Assembly: GCF_000801105.2 (NCBI RefSeq)
Contig: NC_079519.1
Span: 5,268,668 to 5,332,667, forward strand
Origin: Raphanus sativus
Lineage: Eukaryota; Streptophyta; Magnoliopsida; Brassicales; Brassicaceae
DNA length: 64,000 nucleotides
Direction: 5' to 3'
Shown: in pieces, positions 1-11,000 of the stretch
Position numbering within the stretch: the stretch's first letter is position 1
Layout of the letters: every line of letters starts with the position of its first letter
Program-made: the position numbers and the translations under genes
Notes under the pieces: generated by a model
What the model was told of the DNA's origin: nothing
Databases searched by the model: none
What the model saw: the letters and a program-made list of their open reading frames with translations, nothing else

Positions 1-704
1 TGTTTTCTGTCTTCCAGTTTCTTATTACTTTATTAGAGACTTTATGATCATTAGCAAGTGATTTCCTCCTTAGTTGCATGTCTCAGGTTTCTTTCTTGGT
101 CAGGATTCCTGACCAACTTTACTCAGCTCGTATGTATAATTAATCGGGAATCAGACAGCATATATGATTCTGCACTCTTTTGTTTGATTCTCTCGATATG
201 GACTCTATCACTGCCTCCAAAATAATTATCTGAGACTAATCTTCATTTTATTCCTCTCGTGACCATTGAGACAAAACATTTTGGTTGGTTTTTGGTTACA
301 AATTCCGGTAAATCCGGTATGGAAGTCTTGACTTTTGCATAAAACCAGAAGTTAGAATCTTGTTTGTTATGTACTTCCTCGGTGGAATTGTTATACCTTA
401 TATTATACAACTCTAATGAATTGATATATAATTTTGAAGGTGTTTTTTTTATTTGTTTAACTGGCACAACAAGCTTATGATACCTTCACGGGTTTATATA
501 GCCAAAAGCTGACTTCTATGTTGGATTGCACATGGTTTCATAATTTCTCCCAAATGGTATTTAGTCTTTATATGCTTTGTCTAAACATTTTTATAAAGTT
601 AACAACCTCTTCAAGCTTAGAAAGAGTTGGTATTGTAACAAATCTAGATCTTGCGTAATCACGAGCTCTCATTAGAGTGACATGACTAACACAAAGCTAA
701 TCTC
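1..704. other. Intergenic, upstream of the lipid-transfer protein gene
   Basis: AT-rich DNA. The only ORF of note (243-467, minus) has no recognisable domain, start context or splice support, so I do not call a gene. I see no repeat structure. Confidence 0.6.
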
Positions 705-716
705 CTATATATATAG
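705..716 (+). promoter_or_regulatory. TATA box of the nsLTP gene
   Basis: A TATATATATA run lies about 90 bp before the ATG at 803. A CT/TC-rich leader (about 735-775) follows, as is common in plant 5' UTRs. Confidence 0.6.
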
Positions 717-802
717 AAGAAGAGAAACACACTTCAAACTCCAAACCAGAAATCTTCTTCTCTCTCTCACTCTCATAAAACTCACAGCTTAAAAGAGTGA
801 CA

Positions 803-1099
803 ATGAAGGCCTATTGCACAAAACCAGTGTTGATCACTTGTACAATCCTTCTCTTCCTCATTCTTGCCCAAGAAAACAGGGCTGCTGCAGTAGAGCCATG
901 TAACCCTATGCAGCTCATGCCATGCGAGGAGGCCATAGTGAAAGGCTCTAACCCGTCCAAACTGTGTTGCGACAGGTTGAAACAGCAACAACACTGTGTT
1001 TGCCAGTACATGAAGAACCCGAACTTCAAATCTTTCCTTGGCTCACCAAATGCAAAAAAGATCGCCACTCACTGTCACTGCCCTATACCCAAGTGCTAG
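803..1099 (+). CDS. Type-2 non-specific lipid-transfer protein
   Basis: A single exon encodes 98 aa. Residues 1-29 are a hydrophobic secretion signal ending in AAA; the mature peptide is about 69 aa, the usual nsLTP2 size. The eight-cysteine pattern is exact: C33-X7-C41-X13-CC(55,56)-X8-C65-X-C67-X23-C91-X6-C98, with the family V/E-PCNP start. It should bind lipids or fatty acyl chains in the cell wall space. The start at 803 is chosen because the upstream in-frame codon at 797 is GTG. An additional ninth cysteine (C93, in the CHC near the C terminus) breaks the even cysteine count. Position next to the MZT1 gene suggests orthology to Arabidopsis At1g73780 (from memory). Confidence 0.93.
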   Translation: MKAYCTKPVLITCTILLFLILAQENRAAAVEPCNPMQLMPCEEAIVKGSNPSKLCCDRLKQQQHCVCQYMKNPNFKSFLGSPNAKKIATHCHCPIPKC

Positions 1100-1716
1100 T
1101 TCTCTGTTTTCGTTCTCTCTCTTTTAAACCATGCATGTACTTCTTGCTTTAAATTGAGTTTGCTTGTCACACTGTCGCTTCTGTATTAAGTGAAACACAT
1201 ATCATGTTCTTCTTCAAGTGTACTACTTTTTAGCTTTGGTTAATGTTTCTTCTGTAAGTGTGTGTGTCGTCAAAGGAATCAACTTTATTGTTTTCATAAA
1301 CCATGGCTGATCATTTCCATCCATTTCCATTAACATAAAAAAAAAGTAAAAAAAAAAACTATCTAACATCCAAATTAACCGGTCCTCGGTCCTGATCAAT
1401 TAATTTAGATACCGGTTAAGATTATAACCAATTTTGGTTTGCCTAGAAATCTATTTCAGTGCTCTTTACTTCCTCACAACTTTCAAAAGATCTGAGATCT
1501 CAGATTCGACGCCGTTCGTTGGTTATCTATCTCCGTCGCATAAACTGGTATGTTGTTCATCTCTCTGTTGCGTTTGTTTCCACTCTATATGCACATCCAT
1601 TGAGTGAGATGTGTACAATTTACATGATGCTCTTATAAAAATTGAATCTTTTTTCTTTTTGATTTTGAAATAAAGATTTGATTTTTATCGTCTGGGGGTC
1701 AGAGAGAGAGAGTAAA
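1100..1716 (+). other. Intergenic DNA and probable 5' UTR with intron of the MZT1 gene
   Basis: 3' UTR of the nsLTP gene followed by the leader of the next gene. A possible 5' UTR intron starts at a GTATGT near 1547, with an acceptor in the AG-rich stretch before the ATG at 1717. Exact splice sites cannot be decided from sequence alone. Confidence 0.4.
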
Positions 1717-1932
1717 ATGGATAAGGAGGCAGCTGAAACAGCGAGGGAGTCGCTGGAGCTTGTGTTTCGAATGTCCAACATCTTGGAAACTGGTCTCGAC
1801 CGACATACCTTGTCCGTTTTGATAGCTCTTTGTGATCTTGGTCTTAACCCTGAGACTTTAGCTGCTGTCGTTAAAGAGCTTCGACAGGAATCTGGTGCCA
1901 ACCAAGGAGGCAGCAGCAGCAGATTAACATAG
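1717..1932 (+). CDS. GIP2: Mitotic-spindle organizing protein 1 (MZT1/GIP family)
   Basis: Encodes 71 aa, the normal length of plant GIP1/GIP2. The core runs from ETARESLELVFRMSNILETG through LDRHTLSVLIALCDLG to a VVKELR helix and matches MZT1 almost residue for residue; the tail is a serine-rich variable stretch. These adaptors bind the N-terminal extension of gamma-tubulin complex proteins at microtubule nucleation sites and the nuclear envelope. The start at 1717 is preferred over the longer in-frame start at 1678 because conservation begins there. The GIP2 symbol rests on position next to the nsLTP and SARD1 genes, as I recall for At1g73790; the family is certain, the paralogue is inferred. 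Confidence 0.9.
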   Translation: MDKEAAETARESLELVFRMSNILETGLDRHTLSVLIALCDLGLNPETLAAVVKELRQESGANQGGSSSRLT

Positions 1933-2479
1933 ATTAGTTTCGAATCCTTTTTGATTCGCTAAGTTTTTCTATCGCATTCAGACAAATCTATAGTTTGATG
2001 TTTCTTCTTTATGCTTGGATGTTCTGTCGGTTGAGCTTGATGTAATTGATTTAAAACTTTCACTTGAAGCATCCAAAAAGGTGAAAACTTTGCACACTTA
2101 CTCTTGAAATTGAAAAGCAGAGTGAGTTTTTCTGTGTGTTCAGCTCAAGAAGCTATCTACAGGCTACAGCTTATAGATTACTGGAGAGTTTTTGTAACAC
2201 GTAAAAAAGAGTAACTTTTGATTAATATTGTGAATGGTAAAAACAAAACAACAGTAGAAACACGTTTTCATTTCGAAAACGCAAACATATGATACACCAT
2301 TCAGCTAGATATTACTACTCTTTTTTGAAGAAAAAAAATCACACATCTATGTTCAATAATGATCCACAAGTATGTATATATATGTAACTTCTGTCTCTAC
2401 CAAGTAGTAGACTAAAACTCTCATTTGGAATGAGTCTAAGCATCGTGTTAGAGAGCACAAGAGGCGTACTAGATGAGGA
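1933..2479. other. Convergent intergenic region
   Basis: 3' ends of the MZT1 gene (+) and SARD1 (-) converge here. The DNA is AT-rich and I see no gene or element. Confidence 0.6.
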
Positions 2480-3532
2480 TTAACCAAAAGGGTTAAGATG
2501 ATCTTGGGACGACGATCCGGTAATATTGAAATATATACCGTATTCCATTGGAGTCATTGTAGTATAACCTTCGTTTATCATCTCCAAAGTGTTGGTGGAT
2601 CTCTCTGGAGCATATCCGTTTTGTTGATACGATCTATTGATTTCCATGTTGTTGTGGTAGTGGTTTGGACCATATTGCTGCTCCATAGTATCACCTATAA
2701 GATCAGGAATAATGCACTTTAATATAATTAATACTAGGAAAATATATATGTTTGATAGTTGTACAAGATAGTGTTAATAATTCTAGTGTACCTTGTGTCA
2801 AAAGAGGAATCTTGTTCGTTTTTCTTTCCATCACTTCTAACAAATTCCACTTTGAGTTGGCATCTCGAACTAAGTTCTTAATATGGTGCTGATTCAGTGC
2901 TTCTCGACTGGAAAAAACTTGACCGTTGATTTTTGCTTCCATAACTTCGCATATCGGATTCAAGGTCAAGAAAAAACTGGGTCCACTGTGAATGTACAAC
3001 TTGTTTCCCAAAATGCACTCTCTAGCATGTTTCAGTGTGACATCCCATATTTTATCAGACATTTGGCTCATAATCTGTAAAATAAACAAACCCTCATTAT
3101 TCAGACAATCAACTTAAACAAAAACATTATTTTTATGTAGATAGTACTCCTCTCTTAATGATTCAAGACAAATTAAATCAATAATATAGTTTCAATTACC
3201 TGACGGAGTCTATTAAGGTCAACGACTGATAACTTCAAAAAGTCTTGAACATTGTTGATGTTTTCAGACGAGAGCTTCTTGTGAAAGGGGCCGTCTTTGC
3301 CTATCTTCTCTAGCCGCCACACTTCGTCTTCTAACATTGGTGGGTGATGTTTCTTGTACACTTCACCAACCACAAATAGTAGAAAACAAATAAACTTATT
3401 AATACATATTATTCAAAATTGTATTTGATTGTCTGTATTTACTTATAGTTATGTACGCTCATTTTGTGTTCATTGATCTATACAGGCTTGTTCTAAGATT
3501 CGAGAAATATGATCTCACGATGTATTAAGCAT

Positions 3533-3567
<35 letters not shown>

Positions 3568-6140
3568 TCAAAGTATTAAGCATTGATTAAAAACACAGAA
3601 AAAAGAATATATATATATATGCATTGACCAAGACTTGTTGTATTTATATAAAGTGGACACTTGTTTGCTTATGGTCCACGTCGATTATTATTTTAATTAG
3701 TTTATAGCATAAACAAAATGTGTGCGTCTGTGTGAGAGAGAAACAATCAGAATATCTGTAGACAAAACACATGTATACTAGAACAAGTAAAGACCTCAAT
3801 ATAACTTGACCAACTTTAGCAGTTGTGATGTAAACGAATTTTTGTTATATAATTTTCTAATCATTAAAATTAAGATAAACATAAAATGAGATATATACAC
3901 ATATATAATTAAGTTATAAATAGTATATATATAATTATATCACGTAAATAATAGTTTTGACAGAATAAGTTTTTTTGAACTGAATTGACAGAATAAGTTT
4001 TGACAACAAAATATCATTTAAATGTATTTACTATTGCACATGTTTTAGTAACAATTTTCTTCACATGTACATAATCTATATATTGTACGTGGTTGATAGT
4101 GTAAATGCATAAGTTGTGAATATCTATATATATATATATATATATGCCAAATGTGGTCAGGTCAAAGATAATTGAAAAATGATTCTACTGTACGTCTAGC
4201 TAGTGATATGTTACTATTGCATATATGTTCGTTAATTAACAAACGGATATACGTTCATTAATTAGTAAGTCAAGAAAAGGAACTTACGTTCTCCACGGTG
4301 ATCTTTAACAACAAATGCTTCAGTCATCGCTTCACAAACTGCAACGCCTTGCTCGCTACTCCCTTTGGCAACTTTCACGCCAATTCTAAACTTACGGCTA
4401 CGAACCCACCTCGAGTTATCTGTAAACTCAATATTTCCGATCGTTCCTACTCCGTTCCTCACCGTCACAGTTACTTCCCCAGCAATTAACGGCCGTTTCC
4501 CATCTCTTTCTTTGACGATATTACGCTCAAACTCATCGCTACTCCACTTATCACCCGAAGGAAAATCTCCGTGCAGAGCAACGATGTCTAGTCTGATCGG
4601 ACGGTCGAGATTCACAGGAACGATCTGGTGATCATTGTTTGAACCATCCACGATGATGACCTGGAGAGGAGTGTTATCCACGTCAGTGATTTTACTTCCC
4701 GTGAATATTGGTTGCGTCTGTATATTCTTAGCGAACATTAGCTTCAATGTCGGAGCAATGTTCTCCGGAGCTTCAACTCGAAACGAAGATGACCGAGAAA
4801 ATGATCGAAGTCTTTTACTTACTCCACGTTCCACTTCTTGTCTTACCTGTTCACACCACCAAAACTAGTTATAAAATACTCTTATGATGATCTCTTATCT
4901 TCTTTTATGTATTAGAAATTCCGTTTAATAATTCATAAACAAATTACAAAGTTACTAAAATGTCTATTATATCTTACTATTGTATACTCTTTTCGATTAG
5001 CATCATCATGTATCATGTATATGAATATATCCATTAATATGATGTATGGAAAAGTTAAAAAGATGCAAAAATATATAAATGCTTTTGTACTAAAATTTAA
5101 AACAAAAATTCTTATGAAACCAAATCATAATTCTAAATAGACATTATCTAAAAAAATGGAGTTCGTATTAAATATGTAGGCATGTATGTTGATCTCGTCA
5201 ATGATACCATATCATGATTGTGAATGTGTGTTGACCTTTCTTTTGTCTTTTCTATCTAAGATATAGTTGACCGAAATGTTAGGTTAGCTAGGTAGGTCTT
5301 GTTATTAATAGTTAAAAGATCTGCACTTTGCAAGTATTTATGTCAGTCTTTAATCTTCATGAATCTATGATATATTAATAATGATGCATGCAACTCTACG
5401 AATATATGCTGTACATAAAAATGTTTAGTATTAGCAACAGGATCGAATCTTTCTTATTTTATCAAGTTCTAACTCACATATTAGAAGTTGTCAATGCTAT
5501 GCATATAATACTTGTTAGTTAAATATGTATATGTATTTGATTAAACATGGTAAAATGTATCTGTAACTCTCAATTTGCTAACTAATTTGACCATTTCTTT
5601 AGTTCTCTACATCTATGAGTTATCAGTTTTAAGCTATAGATATATGCATATATATATCTGAATCTAACGCTACTTAACACGCAATATTGGCATTGGCATG
5701 TTGCTGTATTAACACAAGATAAGTATATATAAATAACAAAAGGGTGGAATTAAAGTGTACTTACAACGTTTCTGAGAAGAGGCACTAGGGCTGACGAGAA
5801 GCTTGTCACGGTGTTCTCTGAATTCAGTGCTCCAAACACACTGAAACTTGGCGAGTAAAAAAACAAAAACGTTTATCAGAAAGAAAAAACAAAAAAAACA
5901 ACTAAACTAGAGAGAGAAGAGAGCGATAGAATTCATAAAACAAATATATATGTATATATTGATTGCACAACGAACACTAAAATTGTAGTTCTATATGATT
6001 AGTCAGATACAATATAATATGAAAAAATCAAGAAATACTGAGAAGACATACGAGGCAAAGAGTGGTAGAGATTTGAATCGTTTCTCGGATTTATTTTCTA
6101 GATCTGACTCAAGATCTTGAAATAACCTCTTCCCCGCCAT
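2480..6140 (-). CDS. SARD1: SARD1, CBP60-family transcription factor of salicylic-acid signalling
   Basis: Six exons on the minus strand: 6140-6052, 5840-5765, 4846-4288, 3360-3200, 3074-2792 and 2694-2480. All junctions are GT-AG and all phases agree, giving 460 aa. The protein begins MAGKRLFQDLESD and ends SSQDHLNPFG. The central CBP60 DNA-binding region includes HGDFPSGDKW, VTVRNG, IRxRKF-like RSRKFRIGVKVAKGSS, MTEAFVVKDHRGE and PPMLEDEVWRLEKIGKDG. In Arabidopsis, SARD1 activates ICS1 and other immunity genes redundantly with CBP60g and does not bind calmodulin. Introns 2 and 3 are unusually long (about 0.92 and 0.93 kb) and hold only simple repeats: a poly-T tract at 3537-3566 and TA runs near 3612 and 4127-4145. 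The frame is intact and probably functional. Confidence 0.93.
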
Positions 6141-6275
6141 GGAATTGATATGGTGAGTTGATAAAGCGAGAGAGATGGTGCGTCGATCAAATCTAGGTTT
6201 TCTTTGTCTAATCTGTTGAGAGAAATGCTTTGAAAGGATGAGATATAAATGGTTGGTTTGTCGCTTGGTTTTTAT

Positions 6276-6282
6276 AATATTT
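6276..6282 (-). promoter_or_regulatory. Probable TATA box of SARD1
   Basis: TATAAAA on the minus strand, about 135 bp before the ATG, which would leave a leader of about 100 nt. A second TATA-like run lies further upstream at 6371-6380. Confidence 0.45.
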
Positions 6283-6403
6283 CTATATTGATACAATTTT
6301 TTTAAGTAGGTTCCTAGAACGAGAAAGGAAACAACCTGGCAGCACACACCAAAGTACACGCGAATTTTCCCTTTATATATGGCGTCATAAATAAGGAGAC
6401 TTT

Positions 6404-6411
6404 TGACGTCA
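6404..6411. promoter_or_regulatory. TGACGTCA bZIP/TGA site with overlapping W-box cores upstream of SARD1
   Basis: A perfect palindrome, TGACGTCA, lies 265 bp before the start codon inside TTTTGACGTCAACC, so a TTGAC core is read on both strands. TGA bZIPs and WRKYs are reported regulators of SARD1 in Arabidopsis; occupancy here is inference. Confidence 0.55.
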
Positions 6412-6810
6412 ACCCCAACGGAGAGAGCGCCATTTGTCAACATATATGGACGATTATGATTTCCACTCTATTAGGTTTTAGAATCTAACGGTTAATGTTA
6501 AGTTTGATCCTTATGCCACCTGATTACTTTTGTGGAGAGCACACTACGAGGGCCGTCCCGTTAGATCCGGTCCGTTCTTTATAGATTTTTGTTTTGTCAT
6601 TTCTTCATCTTCAATGAATTTAGCATTATTGATGTCTAACATACTAATTATGATGAATCAACATGTTATTATAAATCAGCTATCTATTAAATCATGTCTA
6701 AACTAATATTTTTTTTTGAACGATCTAAACTAATATTAAAATTATAAACTTTAGGGAAAAAGATAGATTTATTTCCGATTTGTTTCTTTCTCATTTTATG
6801 TCAAAAGGCA

Positions 6811-6820
6811 AAGTTTGCAA
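6811..6820. repeat. Left target-site duplication of the MULE
   Basis: AAGTTTGCAA, repeated exactly at 22240-22249 just outside the other end of the element. MULEs make 8-10 bp duplications. Confidence 0.75.
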
Positions 6821-6836
6821 GGGAGAATTACCAATT

Positions 6837-6866
6837 GTGACTCAAAACTTGGAATCAAACCCAAAA
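6837..6866 (+). repeat. Left terminal inverted repeat of the MULE
   Basis: GTGACTCAAAACTTGGAATC is the conserved core. Outside it, 6821-6836 is a weaker-matching terminal stretch. Confidence 0.7.
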
Positions 6867-6979
6867 AAGTACTCCAACTTGGATCAAAGCCAAAAATAAC
6901 CTAAAAGGCTATTAAAATTACAAATATCTCCTTGTGAACAAACAAAAAAACGGATTTTTTTTTACGTTTCTACCCCTCG

Positions 6980-7570
6980 CAAGTCATCTGTAAACAGACG
7001 ACTTGAAAATAAGTCGTCCAGACGACTTTAAGTTAAGTCGTCTGGACAGTTATTCTTAAACATAATTTAAAAATTTTGTAAAAAATATTTTGATAAGTGA
7101 AAAATTGGAATTATGTAATTAACATATGTCTTAAGAGATATAAATTAATATATAACAAATTTCAATTGTTTTCAGCCCAGATGAGTGAAAGTAGTGAATC
7201 ATGATATTCTTTAGTTTATGTTTCATCAACATATGTTGTAGTATTGTATGTGTTCTTAGGGTTAGATTTTGGAAAGCATCAAAACCGTTTTTGAAATTTT
7301 TTAAAATTACCTAGACGTGTTCATTTCTGTGTATAGTAAACACTATTGAAGTATAATTTGATTTTATAACGTGGTTAGTAAGTTAATTTAGTCATTTTAG
7401 TTTAGGGGTTCATTTTAGGGTATTGGACGACTTAATATTTAGTCTTCTGTTCCCAGACGACTAAATATTAGGTCGTCTGATGTACATTATCAGCCAGAAT
7501 AAGTCGTCTAAACCGGACCAAACCTTAAAGCTTACCAATGTACTTTTAAAGCTAACCGGATTATTTACCC
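6980..7570. repeat. 5' subterminal region with palindromic GACGACTTA/TAAGTCGTC motifs
   Basis: Motif pairs occur at about 7000-7060 and 7423-7510, in AT-rich DNA that otherwise has no coding potential. The same motif saturates every other non-coding part of the element. Confidence 0.7.
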
Positions 7571-7572
7571 AA

Positions 7573-7579
7573 TATATAA
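7573..7579 (+). promoter_or_regulatory. TATA box of the DUF1985-Ulp1 gene
   Basis: TATATAA about 480 bp before the ATG. It is followed by a pyrimidine-rich leader containing a 5' UTR intron (7954-8042, GTAAGT...TTTTTTCAG). Confidence 0.55.
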
Positions 7580-7611
7580 GGTGATTTTTTTTTTTCATTT
7601 TCCGCAAAATT

Positions 7612-7953
7612 CAGAAACCCTAACAGTTCTCTCTCACCGGCGATATCAAAGGCGATTCGAATTCCCACTATTTCTGAACAACCATCATTCTCAACGTTGG
7701 CTATCTATCTCACTTCATTCTCACCGTTGTCGCCGCAGCTTCTTCTAACCCTAGCGCCGCCGATTCCTCTAAACCCTAGCGCCCCCGCTTCCACTATTTC
7801 CTAACAAACCGTCGCCCTCGCCACCGTGCTCACCAACATTCTCACCGCCGCTTCCTCTAAACACTAGCTAGCACCGCCGCTTCGTCTAAACCCTAGCGCC
7901 GCCGCTTCTTCTCTGTAAACCGTAGCGCCGTTTCTCTGTAAACCCTAACGCCG
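7612..7953 (+). repeat. Leader of imperfect repeats bearing telo-box (AAACCCTA) motifs
   Basis: Units close to CTAAACCCTAGCGCCGCCGC recur about six times. AAACCCTA/ACCCTA cores lie near 7616, 7747, 7771, 7888 and 7940. Telo-boxes are typical of promoters and leaders of growth-linked plant genes, so the element may recruit the same factors (inference). Confidence 0.55.
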
Positions 7954-8055
7954 GTAAGTCATCAAACTCGTGGAAAAGATGAACATAAAACGTTGTCTCT
8001 TTCAATTTAATTATTCTCACCGTTTCACGTTTATTTTTTCAGATCTATAACCACA

Positions 8056-11000
8056 ATGACGAGTACTCCAACTCCTTCTGCGACTAATCAGGTCCGCTTG
8101 AAATTTTTCTACTGGAAGACTTGTAAGTAAGTCGTCTGGGAAGTCTTCAACCTGGACGACTTAGTACGTCCATTTGGAAGACTTTCCAGACGACTTAAAT
8201 ATAAGTCGTCAACTAAGTCGTCCAGTTGGGCGACTTTCTAAACGACTTATATTTAAGTCGTCTACTAAGTCATCTGGAGTAACAATTAAGGTGTGATTGA
8301 TTTAGCTTGTGTTCTGACTTCTATTGTTGTCTTTGATTATTTTGCAGACAAAAAGGATGGATATTCCAGAACTCCCCCGTAGGTTATACACATTAGGGGA
8401 AGAGCCAGAACCCCACAATAGCATTTCGTATCATACGGATAACACGAAGTTGCATACTGCTCTTAGGAAAGCTCTCACTGATGCTGAATTTGAAGAGCTC
8501 AAGGAGTCGAGATTGGGAGTTTTCATCAAGTTCAAGGAGCAGGGATTTGGTTGGGCTTCAAGGCTGGTTCACTACTTGCTCGGTTTAAAGCTGGACATTA
8601 AGAAGAAGTACGAGATGTGGTGTCTCGTTGGTCCAGAACCTGCGAGGTTTTCACTGTTAGAGTTTGAAAACATCACTGGTCTAAACTGCGAGTACATCGA
8701 GGATCTTGAGACACCAGAATGTGAAGTTACCCCAGAGATGGCTTCTTTCTGGGGGATGATGGGAGTTCATCTGGAAGCTGGGCCAACTACTGATCAGATA
8801 ATAGCAGCACTGAAGAGATGCGGGGATTGGTCCAGGGAAGATCGCAAGCGACTCGCGTACCTTTCCATCTTCACTGGATTCATTGAAGGGAGAAAGTTCT
8901 CAAGCGCTACACGAGCTACTCTGGCAAGGCTAGTGATGGATTTAGAACGGTTTGAGAATTATCCATGGGGGAGAATCGCGTTTAAGGTGCTGATGGACTC
9001 TTTGTGGAACAAAGATTTTACTGGCTGTTACACCGTGGATGGGTTTATACAAGTTCTTCAGGTCTGGGCGTACACAGCTATTCCGGGATTGGGTGCTAAT
9101 ATTGGTCTACCCAGAGCAAACAGTCCGTCTCCACCGATTCTGGCTTACGAGGGCAGCAGAGGCCGCAGATTCATGAAAGCTGCTATCTTGAGTCAGGTAC
9201 CTTTCCATCTTCACTTAATTAAGTTGTCTGGAAATCTTCCAGCTGGACGACTTAGTAGACGACTTATTATAAGTCGTCTGGAAGGTCTTCCAGCTGGACG
9301 ACTTAGTAGACGACTTATTATAAGTCGTCTGGAAGGTCGTCCAGCTGGACGACTTAGTAGACGACTTATAATAAGTCGTCTGGAAGGTCGTCCAGCTGGA
9401 CGACTTAGTTGACGACTTATAATTAAGTCGTCTATTTAGTATTTTGTTTCAAATATCTAACTTGATTCTTCTTCTATTTACTGCAGACCCGCGTGATCAA
9501 CTTTGTTGAGAAGGACATTAGTGAAATGTGGCCAAAATGGGACTCTGAAGTTGAGGTCGTGCCCGCGGAGAACATCATTAAAGTCATGTATGATCGGAGA
9601 CCGTGGAAGTGGACCATGGATTGCTGGGAAGTCAGTGGTACAAAACCTAAGTTTGTGACTCCATCGAAAAGAGCCAAACAGATGGTTGTGGTGGAGGTGG
9701 AGGAGGAGGAGGAAGACAATCAGAGACCTCGGAAGAAAGCTCGTAAAGAGACTCCTAAAGAGGCTCCTAAAGAGGCTAGAGAAGAGGCTCCTAAAGAGGC
9801 TAGAGAAGAGGCTACAGAAGAGGCTAGAGAAGAGGCTAGTTGGGTGACCAGAGAGGAGTTAGAAAATATGTTCAAGGACTTAAGAAGTGGCTTAGGTGAC
9901 ATGATGAAAGATGGGTTTAAGAAGTGCATCAGGGAGATTAGGAAGATGTCCGATAGATTGGAAGCTGTGGAGAAGAAGGTTGGTGTCACCAATCAGGCTA
10001 CCCCTCAAGCCAAAGAAACCGGGATTAGTAACAAACAGCCTACCCCTCAAGTCCCAGAAACCGGGGTTAGTAACAAACAGACTACTCCTCAAAAGGATCA
10101 GCCTACACTTCAAACCAATTATCCTACTCCTCCCACCAGACAACCTGCTCCTCAAAAGGCAAAGCCTACTTCTCAAACGAAACAACCTGCTCCTCAAACG
10201 AAACAGCCTGCTCCTCAAACGAAACAGCCTGCTCCTCAAACGAAACAGCCTACTCCTCAAAAGGCAAAGCCTTCTCCTCAAAAGAAACAGCCTTCTCCTC
10301 TGCCCAAAGAGGTTAGTATCAAATCCTCTCCCAACAAGAATTAAGTCGTCCAGGGTCTTCTAGTTGTCCAGACAACTTTTATTTAAGTCGTCCAGGGTCA
10401 ACTAGTCGTCCAGACAACTTTTATTTAAGTCGTCCAGGGTTAACTTGCAACTTTTATTGCAGAGATTGTTGCTGGAGGATACATCAGATGAGGCGATCTC
10501 GGTATATAAGATCTTGCCGGAGGATAAAGCAGATGGTGTCACCTCCAAAGAGATTGTTCCTCTCACTTCCACTGACCGACCGAGCTTCGCTTCCAACGAT
10601 CAACAACCGAGCTTTGCTTCCATCGATCCAAGCGTTCCAGTTTCAGAACCGAGCCTGGTTGTATTGGACAAAACAGCTCCCACTGCTTCTGTGCGTGCAA
10701 GGAGTGAACGAACGAAGAAACCTGCTCCCACGCAGATATCTCCTTATACGGCAGAGAGAAGGAAACTCCTTAGAGTGGGAAAGTATAATCCATTTCCCAC
10801 ACTAAACAGACCTAAGATGAAGGAGCTCGCTGATTGGTTGAAAACTGATCCGTAAGTGATTGCTTTACCCATAATAGCTTGATTTAGTCTACCAAAACTG
10901 ATTGCTTTTTTGTTTGCAGTGATTATTTCACTAAGCAAGAGGACAAACCACGTACATCACCAACTTGGTGGTATCAAAAACTCCGGACACCCAAAGCATG

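Noticed and set aside
9197..9412. Exon 2 frame running on through repeated LPAGRLSRRLI peptides
   Set aside because: A GTACCT donor at 9197 and an acceptor at 9486 splice this out; the repeat is the intronic palindromic array.
9892..10281. 129-residue minus-strand frame of repeated Leu/Arg/Phe
   Set aside because: It is the antisense shadow of the QPAPQTK repeats in exon 3 of the protease gene.
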